Below are positions 54,651 to 64,000 of a stretch of 64,000 bases of DNA, one piece after another. The stretch's first letter is position 1; the number at the start of each line of letters is the position of its first letter. The position numbers and the translations under genes are program-made. Under the pieces are notes generated by a model. The model was given only the letters and a program-made list of their open reading frames with translations. It had not been told where the DNA came from and ran no database searches. Where the stretch lies: contig PUFA01000162.1 of the NCBI GenBank assembly GCA_003508835.1, positions 310,001-374,000 of the forward strand. The letters are read 5' to 3'. The stretch comes from Eonycteris spelaea. Taxonomy: Eukaryota; Chordata; Mammalia; Chiroptera; Pteropodidae.

Positions 54651-57600
54651 TTAGGCTATGACTTAAGAAGCTGCTCTAACTATTTTTGAGGACCAGGGTA
54701 AGGAAAAACATTAGTTAACTACATTTAAGAAACAATTTACTTTTTGTAAGGCTGTCCCAGGGACCAGCTATAATGGTGATCAATAATTGCTTAGCAGTAA
54801 ATCACCCTGAACAGTGGATCATAAAACAGAGACTCCCCAGTGAGCCTGCTATTCCTTTAGTAAGGGACTCCTAAGCATAGCCATCTCTGAGGAAATCTAC
54901 CCTTTAGGGAAGTGTAAAGAGGAGCATGATGGCCACCCTTGGCGACTTTGCCTAATGACCTGATCTCCCAAACTGGTCCAGCTTGCTTGTCCAGGGCTCT
55001 GTTCTGTGCGTTGGCTTTTTGCAGTTGATGCCTATTGATAGACCTAGAGTGTTTGACCTCCTGTGGTTAGGATACTGGACATCCACACTCTGTTTAAGGA
55101 AAAGAAAGCAAATTTGTCATGTTGTAATAATCCTGAAATGTGCTAAAGAATGCCTAGAGCCAGAGAACTTCTTTATCTTGTGCATCTTATCTGTTCTTTT
55201 CTTAAAATAAGTTAGGAAAATTTTCTGAAAATAGCAATGTCTAAGATGGTCACTGCAGCTCTTTTAAGGTTTAGGAGAAAGAAGAAGTTGCTTAACTGCA
55301 TTCCTGTGTTCCCGTTCTATGTGGAGAGGCAGTGTGCCCTAAAGAAATACCAACACACCAGCTGCCTCCCAAAGTTTGCCACCTAATTGTAGGGCACATG
55401 GGAAAAAATAAAAGAGTTTACAACATGGAAATGTGATAAGGGAATCACTGAGTGATAAGGCATTCTCTGCATAGAGAAATTAACCTAAGAAGGTTTATTT
55501 GAGCAGGCTTTTGAAATAAGACAGGAACATGACTTAGCAGAATAAGAAGAGGGAAGGTATCTCAGACTCTGGAAAAGGGATGCATGAAGGCTTATAAGCT
55601 GGACTGTATGAATTTGTGTGCTTTGGGGAAAGGGAAAGTTAGGACATTAAGAATATATGCAAAGCTTGGAGTGAAATTGCAAGGGGGCAGCAAATGGAAG
55701 GGGTGGAAGAGAGTCTCCTTTGAATGTTCTTGCTCTCCGCGTAGTTGAGTTCTTGGAGCTACACAGTAGGAACAGGCCAGTTGGTACAAACTATCTAGAT
55801 ACTATATGCAAAATACATAGATTCATAGTCTAGACGTACAAGGGGGCCTGTTAAAAAACTCGGAAATTGGAAACAAAATGGCAGAGTAAGAAAGAACCTT
55901 TTAGTCTAGCTAGAGGTAATTAGAGACTGTTGCATTATAATAAAGTATGGACATGCAGAAAAGAGAGATCTTTTTAAAAACCTGTAAAAATGTATAGCTA
56001 AATATATATTATACATCCTTGTTCTTTATAAGCTACACAAGAACATCAGTCTGATTACTCCAGAACATATCTTTGTTTTGACCCCAAATGGTACTACCTA
56101 ATCTTATCCACTTACTTTCTTTATCAGCCTTTGTTGAGAATGACACTTGGCTGCAGACAAAAGTGAAATCCACCTTCAAAGGACAACGATTTGGCAACAC
56201 TATAGTGATTTAAAAGAATTAGCTATCAGTTTGGTTTATAGGTCCGGAAGTTCTGAGCAATGACAAGCATTGTTAAAGTAGTTTAACTTCTAGGAGACGT
56301 CTAGGAAAGGGGCAAAAATTGCTTACCTGTATAAACTCAAGTGGGTGTTAAAAATTCTCATTAGATTCCAGTCATACCTCTCCTTGTAAGAGGGAGCATA
56401 AGAAACTATTTCATGCATCTTATTACCTACATGATAAGTACTATGCCTGGGGACATGCCAGGCACTAAACCTAAGTTCTGTTTCCCATGACTCTTTGGAA
56501 TTAAATTCAGATCACCTAAATCATTATGGAGCGCTTGCTTTAAATTCCATTCTCGAAAATCGCCTAGAGGATTGGCCACCTGTTATTTCCCCAGATTCCC
56601 TTATGAAATCGATTCCACTTACTGGTTGGATGGTCATTTTTTCTCATTTTAGATACTGAAATTGTGACACTTTTATGTTCCCATATTCAAGACATCCACC
56701 GTCTGTGATATTATCATCAAAGACACTGACATAGGAGTTTTTGTTACTACTTCCTTCCTAAATGAAAGTTACAGAATCACATCTCAAAAGCTGATAACCA
56801 AGCAAGCAGGAAGATGCCTATCTGAAATATTCCTAATTGTGACTGCCTTTTCGCTGAATTTGTTGCCCTTTTAGCCCCTATTCTATTACATCATGTTAAG
56901 CATTTTTAAAAAATTAACGCTTGGTAGCACTTGATAATTCTTCTCCCCTTGTTTTAAAATGAATGATCTGTTGAAATGCTGCAGAGTAGAGTTGCCATTG
57001 AATTGGTATTTATCATCGTCTGTACATCAGAGTTTGCAAACTGAAGGCCCATAGAATTGCTTTAGTCTCTTTAGGTTTTTTTTTTAATGTGCTAATTACC
57101 ATCATTTAAAAATAAGAGAATTACATATAAAAATTGCAATTTCTGCCTTCTCTAAAAAAGTGGAAAATCTAGCAACTTTGAACTGGCATATCAACAATGG
57201 ACATTAAAGGGGGGCTGACCTGGGTCCCTGTTCATCAGAGGTATCACTTAGCCTTTTCAGTCATTTCTGCCTCTATACGCATGTGGATTTGCAAAACTCA
57301 CCCTAGATTTTGGACGTAAATGACCAACACATGGCAAAAATGTCATATGTAGGCTGTGCACATTTGAAGAAATTAAGAAGTAGAATGGTCAAGCAGTCCA
57401 GCAGTAGTAATCCTGTCATTTATGTTTTCTGGAATACCATCAGCAAACCTTAGCCTGAAGACTTGTACTTTTCACTGAATATTAACGACTAGAACTTTCT
57501 CATTGAGATTTAGCAAACTGAGAATAAGGACAAGGAAAGTGATATAGAATGCCAGAACTAGTAGAAAGCTGAGAGGCAAAATAGCTCAAACCTTCATTTT

Positions 57601-58844
57601 AGAAATAAGTTGGAGATCCAAAGACATAAACATCTTGTCCCAAGTCACAATAGCTTCTTGGTGACCGAGTCGGGACTGTGGAGTTCCCATACTGCGCTGT
57701 TCTCTGCTTGCTTGTACTAAATTCTCCTCTGCTGTGGGTAGATCAGCCAGATTGGGGAAAAGCATCACACTGTTATAGCTGTATATTACTTAATTGCAAC
57801 AGCAAAAATTGATTTCTCATTTTTTAAGGAACAGAGATAAGCGGTAACACGCTCATCCAAGATACTTAGTATGGTGTCACTCATACCATATCAAAAGGTT
57901 GGAGAGCCAAAGAGTTAAAGGGCACTTAAAGGTCTCTTCAAATTTCCCACATAGCATGGGAAGTCATTCTATAACCCTGAAACCATCCTACTTCCAATTA
58001 ATAAGTGCAATGGACAAGGCACTCTCTACCCCATGAGGCAATTTGTTCTTTGTGTTATTGGGCTGTTAAAAACTTAAATTTAACCAAAGTTTCTAGGTGA
58101 GGGTGAATGAAATCTGTTTCCTTGAAGATGTATCCCACGCTACTAGGACTTTCACAGAGAACTCGAAAGATGCCTGCTCTCCTCCCTTACATCACTTCGG
58201 TGCTTTAGGCAGCCTTAGTGTCTTCCCCGGGTCCTTACTTCTGACTAAACCTTCTCAGTTACTCAGAAATGTTGTTGTGTGAGGTCAGGCTTCTGGGCCT
58301 CTCCTTGCCACATTGCACCAGCCACTTCCTTAATTATGAAAATGTAACACTTTGCTAATCAATGTCTTGAGAAACCAAGACATCCAGTCTCCAACTGCAA
58401 CTTTATTAAGGCCAAACAGGTATCTGGGTTACAGAGATGTTCTGTGGCTTGTAATTGACAATAATAAGACATTTTCTTCTTGGTGCAATGGCTTTGTTAC
58501 TAGTTCAAGGCTTCCATAGTGACAAATGGGTTTCTGAATTACCTTGTATACCATAAACTCTCTTCACAGTTCATGGACCAAAACTCTTGCTGACAATTTT
58601 ATCTTCAGCTTGCCTTTTCTATATCCTTTCATATAGACATATTCTTATATTGTTTCTTTGAAGGCCATGACTTTAATAAGCATACTTCTTTATTTCCACC
58701 TTCCTGAGTGGGAACACGGTTGCTTCTCAACTATGGTATGTGTAGTACATCCTTCAGATATCTTTGGAAATATCCTATCCCTCTAAAACTACAGCTGGCC
58801 TAATCCTTTGCCTCAACCTCAGGTCCAAAGTCACACAGACAGAG

Positions 58845-58995
58845 TTTGAATCCTAAACCTACCACTCTGTAATGGTGTGACCTTGGGTAAGTTTCTTAAA
58901 CTCAGTTTCAGTTTTCTAATTTAACGAATGAATATATTAACAGTACAATTGATGCCTGATACATGCTAATAGCTTACTAAATATTTGTTGTTGTT
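58845..58995 (+). mobile_element. MIR remnant
   Basis: AGTTTGAATCCTAAACCTAC, GTGTGACCTTGGGTAAGTTT and CTCAGTTTCAGTTTTC match MIR. Confidence 0.75.
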
Positions 58996-59899
58996 AATAA
59001 TGCTATGATAGTTCTGAAGTGCCCTATACTATTTGTGTGCCATGTGATTCTCTTCATGTAGCCTTATATTTCCCAGGATCCTTTGCTCCATAGCACCATT
59101 TCTCTGGTTGATATGGCTGATATTTTGTCTTCTTTAGCTGACTCTTCAATGGTGTCCATGACTGGCCCAAAGCAGTATAGATATCCTCCTTGGTATGGCT
59201 TTCTTTTCTCTGACATGCTAGGTTCCAATTCCAAAACACTCCATGGTGGTAATATCAACAATTTTATATTTATTCACTGATTTGTGTCTAGAAGATCCAT
59301 GGCTTGGTTTCTAGACTAAATAAGTGACTATCAGTTAGTCTCCACAGAAACCCAGCAAATCCACCCATTCACCATGTCATCCACACTCGAAATCAGAGTC
59401 ATCAAGTTGGAAGGAACCCCAGGACATCGTGTAATTCTGCTCCTTCAGCCCAGGATTCACAGTTTTCAGTATGGATAAGAGTCATTGCAGATTCTATCAA
59501 AAATAGGTTCCATTCTAGATAATTTACATAAAAACTGCTCTCAAGAAAGTGGAGTGTCACTCCCCATTCTTCAAGTGTGGGTTGTACGTAGTGACTGCCT
59601 TCCTAACAATGTGATATGGAAGGGGTTGAGAGAAGAGTAATTTTACAGGAGGGAAGACTGAGAAACCCAGCCAGGTGATTTAAGGTTCACATCAGCAGTG
59701 ATAATGCAATCTGATAGCATGTATGCTTGATATGAAGTGATGCGAATGGAGCCTTACCTCTGGGGTCTTCATCCCCAGAATACATCACCTTAGTCTAATC
59801 ATGAGGAAAACATTAGACAATTTCCAAATGAGAGCCATTGTGTAAAAGAACTGACAGTACTCCTCAAAACTATCTCAGTTGTTAAAAATGAGGAAAGTC

Positions 59900-60215
59900 T
59901 AAGAAACTGTCACAGCCAAGAAGAACCTAAGAAGACATGACATCTAAATGTAATGTGGTGTGCTGTGTGGGATTCAGCAACAAAAAAAGGTACACCAGGT
60001 AAAAAAACTAAGAAAATCTGAATGAAATAAAAACTTTAGTCAATAAAAGGTATCACTTGGTTCATGAATTATGACAAATGCACCATACTAATGTAAGATG
60101 TTAGTAATAGAAAAACTGGGGGTGGGGTATGTGGAAACTGTACAATCTTCACAAATTTTCCATTAACCTAAATCTTTTCTAAAATGAAAAGGTTATTTAA
60201 AAATTTATTCAGGGA
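59900..60215 (+). mobile_element. L1 3'-end remnant (L1M type)
   Basis: Follows the well-known tail of L1M elements: CACCATACTAATGTAAGATG, TTAGTAATAG, CTGGGGGTGGGGTATGTGG and CTAAATCTTTTCTAAAAT. Confidence 0.75.
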
Positions 60216-60384
60216 TTTTCCTCAGGGATATTTATTTCGGAGGTGTGTTAGGGTGGGAAGGGGTTCAGTTTTCTATATTATTAATACATGCTCTTGCTGA
60301 TTCCAATGCAATTCATTTGCAGACCATGGCTTGAGAACCCTTGTCTGTTTTGAAGGTTCTCATCTTCCCATGCCCGTGTCCCCA

Positions 60385-60495
60385 TCCTAGATGCTCTGAT
60401 TTAATTGACCTGGAGTGTGGGCTGGGCATTGGAATTTTTTAAAGCCCCTTAGATGATTTTAGTTGCAGTCAAGTTTAAAAATCACTTTCTATACT
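60385..60495 (+). mobile_element. MER5-like hAT fragment
   Basis: TCTGATTTAATTGACCTGGA, TGGGCATTGGAATTTTTTAA and AGTTTAAAAATCACT resemble the second half of MER5. It abuts another DNA element at 60500. Confidence 0.5.
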
Positions 60496-60499
60496 TATG

Positions 60500-60690
60500 C
60501 TGTTCAATATAGTAACCACTGGCCACAAGTTGCTACTTAAATTGAATTAAAATAAAATAAAATAATTATTTTTTTAACCTACAACTTTCACACATTTCAG
60601 TGATCAGTATTCACATGTGGCTAGTGGCTACTGTATTGAATGGTACAGATAGTGAACAGAACATTACAAAATGTTCTGTTGGACAGGGCT
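60500..60690 (+). mobile_element. hAT-type MER element, internally deleted
   Basis: Starts CTGTTCAATATAGTAACCAC and ends GTTCTGTTGGACAGGGCTG, giving short imperfect inverted ends. ACATGTGGCTAGTGGCTACT lies inside. Confidence 0.6.
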
Positions 60691-61204
60691 GGTCTATGTC
60701 ATTGGTGTAGAGGGGATATTTGTGGTCTTCTCCAAGAGCCTTTGAGAGAAAGAAACCCTAAAGATTCTCTGTTGAATAATACATAGGACAGGACACCCTT
60801 ATTACTGGTGAATATTAGAGTAAACCAACTTGTCTCGATTTGCCCAAGACTTCCTCAAGCACCCGAGAGTCCCATGTCCCAGGAAAACCGTCAGTCATGG
60901 GCAAACTATGACAGTCACCCTAGAGATCCAGGGCCTTTATGGAGAGCTTCACAAAGGAGAATAGGTAGCTGGGAAGTTTGAATCTAGTCAGGATAGGGGG
61001 AAGGAGCTGGTGATAAGAACATTTTCTCTCACTTAAGCCAGCTGGTGCCAGTATTGTCCTGTGTGTCTAGGATTTCGTGAGGCAGGGATGCTGAACAGTG
61101 AAGTCACCTGCCTTTGCATGATGCTTTAGCCTCTTGCTCCCTGCTAGCTTAGTGGATGTAGACACCCAGGCCACTATTCACACCTCTGTGTGTGTGCTCA
61201 AACA

Positions 61205-61400
61205 CTGTCTCTGGTGTAACTCAGACATGTCTAGGTCTAAATCTCTTCTCTACCACTTATTAGCTATGAAGGCTTTTGCCTACATTTTCTCAACTATAAA
61301 ATGGAAAAATATTATTCCTTATGGCTGCTGTGAGGATCAAATGAGCTCATGCCTGTAGAGAAAATAGCTCATAGCACTAACTGACAAATATTAGTAGATA
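61205..61400 (+). mobile_element. MIR remnant
   Basis: TCTACCACTTATTAGCTATG, CTCAACTATAAAATGG and GTGAGGATCAAATGAGCTCA are in MIR order. Confidence 0.75.
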
Positions 61401-62577
61401 TTAATATTATTATTTATCCTCTCCTCAGAATACCCTTCACTTTTATTTAAAAACAATTCATTAAGCATTTCCTGTGTTTCATTCAGTTCAGTTCAAGGAA
61501 CATTTACTAAATGTTCCAGGCCCTCGTAATGCAAAGATGAAATCAATTTAGTCTTTGCCCACAAACACATTGTAGTGGAGCCTGGAGGTTAGAAGTATTA
61601 ACATAGAACAGTGTAGCGAGCCCTGTGAGGGACATGGGTACAGTGTGGTACAGGCAAACAGAGGAGGGATACTTGGTCCAAATGAGAGGTGGAGGTGGGC
61701 AGAGAAGGCTTACTGGGGGGCGGCGACACCTAATGAGTTGAGGAGGATCAGTGGGGCATGCTGGAAGGACTGGCCTGGGGGCCGAGCAGAGGGGCGAGTG
61801 GGCGAAGCCTGCTCCAGGCAGCATAACAGTATAAGCAAAGGTCTTAAGCTGTGAGTTAGTCTGATTTGTTAGTTTAGAAGTGCACTGTTCAGTATTAGCA
61901 GGCAATGTTGGAGCATACTTCTGAGAGAGGATACATAAAGGTGGAAGAAGCAGGCAAAGGTAAGTGCTGTTAACAAAGGGACAATGGATACCTGAAGGGA
62001 GGGGGGAAGCACAAGGGGGAAAATTTTTTTAAATGTTATAAAAAACAAATAAACAACAACAACAACAAAAAAAAACAAAGAGACAATGGATAGTGTCCCT
62101 GTACTCCAGGAATTTAACTCAGCTTTTTAGGCTCTCTGTTCTTCATGGCTAAACCTAATTTCCCAAGTATCTGTTAGTGACAAAGAAAGTGTTAAAAGTT
62201 GTTCTGACTCCAAAATCTAACAGGGTGCTATTTTGTAATCCAACATGCATTTTGTTCCTATACAAATAAAACACTAAATTAAATTAAATGAAGCACTCGA
62301 TGGTGCCCTCTTAATCTTGAAATATATTACACAGTCTAGAGACTCTGAAAAGTTTAAAGGAGTGAACAAGCTTACTCCGCTTTCCTAATTGTCCTTTATG
62401 AGATCATAAACAGACAGCTTTATAGTTTTCTGATTCCTAAGATAGGACTTGTGCACTATTTCTTAAATGTCTATTAAATGTTAGTAATATATCTAATGTC
62501 AAATCCACTGGCGAAAACACTTTTCTCAACCTCAGAAATTATTATGAATGCCTTGGCATACAATAGAAAATACATTT

Positions 62578-62696
62578 GTGTATGATGGGTTGGGCACATG
62601 TAACCTACAGAACAATGACCTCCTCAATATGTCCACTTCCTAATCCCCAAAGTCTGTGAATATTTTACCCACCCACCCCCACACACATCCACACAT

Positions 62697-62737
<41 letters not shown>

Positions 62738-63121
62738 TAGACATGATTAAATTAATTATCTTAAAATAGGAAGATTATCCTGGATTATCTAGCAAGGCCA
62801 AATATAATCATAAAGTTTCTCCTAAAAGGGAGGCAGGATGGTCAGAGTCAGAAAGAGAGATATGAAGATGCTATGCCACCAGCTTTGAACATGGAAGAAG
62901 GGACCTTGACCCAAGGAATAAAGGTGGCCTCTAGAAACTACAAAAGGCAAGAAAAGAGAGTCTCTCCCCAGAACTTCCAGAAGAAAGGCAGCCACCTTGA
63001 TTTTAGCCGAGTGAAACCTATTTTGGACTTCTGACTTCAAGAACTGTAATATAAAAAAATTTTGTTGTTTGAAGCCAGTAAGTTTGCTATAATTTGTTAA
63101 AGCAGCAACAGGACACTAACA
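62578..63121 (+). mobile_element. MLT1-like MaLR LTR with internal CA repeat
   Basis: Recognisable blocks are GGAAGATTATCCTGGATTAT, GGTGGCCTCTAGAAACTACA, CTTGATTTTAGCCGAGTGAA and the end GCAGCAACAGGACACTAACA. A (CA)n tract at 62698-62733 interrupts the 5' part. Confidence 0.75.
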
Positions 63122-63267
63122 GGTGTCACATTCTTCTGGTTAACAGTTGACTTCTCTGAGAAAGAGTTGACTTCTCTGAGTTTATACACTGAGAAAGTGT
63201 CTCCCTCACATCTAGATCTAATTTCCTCTTAATGAACACTTGGTAGTAATAATAATAATAATAATAG

Positions 63268-63470
63268 GTGGTAATTCCATAGTGCTCTCCACAGGCTAGG
63301 CAGTGGTCTAGGCACTTGTCATTTATCAACTCTTCACATCTCATTACCACCTTGTGATAAGGTCTGATTATTAATCCTATTTTTTCTGTTAGAAAGCTAA
63401 GGCAGAGAGATGATATAGTTAGTAAGTGGTTGATCTCGAATTTGAACTCTGAATCAAAATCCTTTGCTTA
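63268..63470 (-). mobile_element. MIR remnant
   Basis: Reverse MIR: GGCTAGGCAGTGGTCTAGGC, CCTTGTGATAAGGTCTGATT and AGAAAGCTAAGGCAGAGAGA, preceded by a short (TAA)n tract at 63246-63266. Confidence 0.65.
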
Positions 63471-64000
63471 TTGATCCAAAAGTTTTTACGTTAATACAAA
63501 GACAAGGTCTGAGGGCTAATTACCACTGCTTTTCTTCCTTGTGCTGCATGTTTTTGTCCCTCACATTTAGCATGAGAAGTTTCTTCGAGCTTATCAGATT
63601 TTGAAATAAATCAGAACACTATGAAAATCAATACTATCTACTGAGCATTAGCATATCCCACAAATACCTTACATCCCCTTAGGAGGCATCAAATCAAACT
63701 TGCCATAAAGAATCTTGGTTACACTCCACTGAAGAACAGAACAGAGCCTGGCAAGTCCCTGCAGATATGGTTAGAGTGATCACTGTGCCAATGTGGACTT
63801 GATGAGTTTCTCTGCTTGGACTGTCTTAGGAGAACTCAGTCTTTGGTCCTGAGAATTCCAGACCTGGAGAATTCCAAGAATAGGTGAAGAAAAGGATGCC
63901 TTACTCTCACTGTGTCTCCTCAGACAAAAAAAAAAAAAAAAAAAATATGAGCTAAACAAAATAAATAACAAGTTTGACCAGCCTAGAGAAAACTAATTCT

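Larger units (their letters stand above)
49230..64000. other. Right-hand noncoding region
   Basis: Holds MIR, MER5-like, hAT, L1 and MaLR remnants listed separately and otherwise unremarkable AT-rich DNA. No open frame resembling a known protein was seen. Human ACTA2 coding exons would start beyond this end if spacing is similar. Confidence 0.6.

Noticed and set aside
37500..64000. ACTA2 coding exons
   Set aside because: Expected by gene order in this direction, but no actin sequence is visible. They probably start beyond the right end.

Overview
The window is mammalian nuclear DNA. It carries one complete protein-coding gene, FAS (CD95/TNFRSF6, the death receptor), on the minus strand. All nine coding exons can be placed, from the ATG at 37006 to the stop at 12122. 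They join into a 990-nt open frame of 329 residues plus stop. Exons 2, 3, 4 and 8 are 166, 138, 109 and 25 bp, the lengths I recall for the human gene. Exons 5, 6 and 7 (56, 69 and 59 bp) differ in length but keep the phase.

The best clue to the organism is a composite SINE at 48985-49212. It joins a tRNA-Val(UAC)-like head to a nearly full-length 5S rRNA-like body and is flanked by 15-bp target-site duplications. Hybrid tRNA/5S SINEs of this kind (MEG-TR) were described from fruit bats, so I infer a pteropodid bat. The absence of Alu-like or carnivore-type SINEs and the presence of only old, decayed L1 pieces fit this, but the assignment rests mainly on one element.

Layout: 1-10.7 kb is the region downstream of FAS, with L1, L2, MIR and MER5-type remnants and a broken RPL23A processed pseudogene. 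10.8-12.1 kb is the FAS 3' UTR with two candidate poly(A) signals. 12.1-22.8 kb holds exons 9 to 2. 22.8-37.0 kb is the 14-kb intron 1, with an L1 piece, old LTRs, a Tigger-like DNA transposon, a solo class-I ERV LTR lying in the FAS sense direction, and two copies of an unassigned repeat. 36.1-37.5 kb is the CpG-island promoter with exon 1. 37.5-64 kb has no recognisable coding exon. From mammalian synteny (ACTA2 divergent from FAS) it should belong to the far-upstream first intron of long ACTA2 transcripts, whose coding exons would lie beyond the right end.

Points of most interest: the sense-oriented solo LTR in FAS intron 1; an exon 5 end with two weak overlapping splice donors, the upstream of which would create an immediate stop and a soluble receptor; a short exon 7 that leaves the juxtamembrane tail without the cysteine that is palmitoylated in human and mouse FAS; and the tRNA/5S SINE. 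I found no evidence of a wholly unknown multi-gene system.
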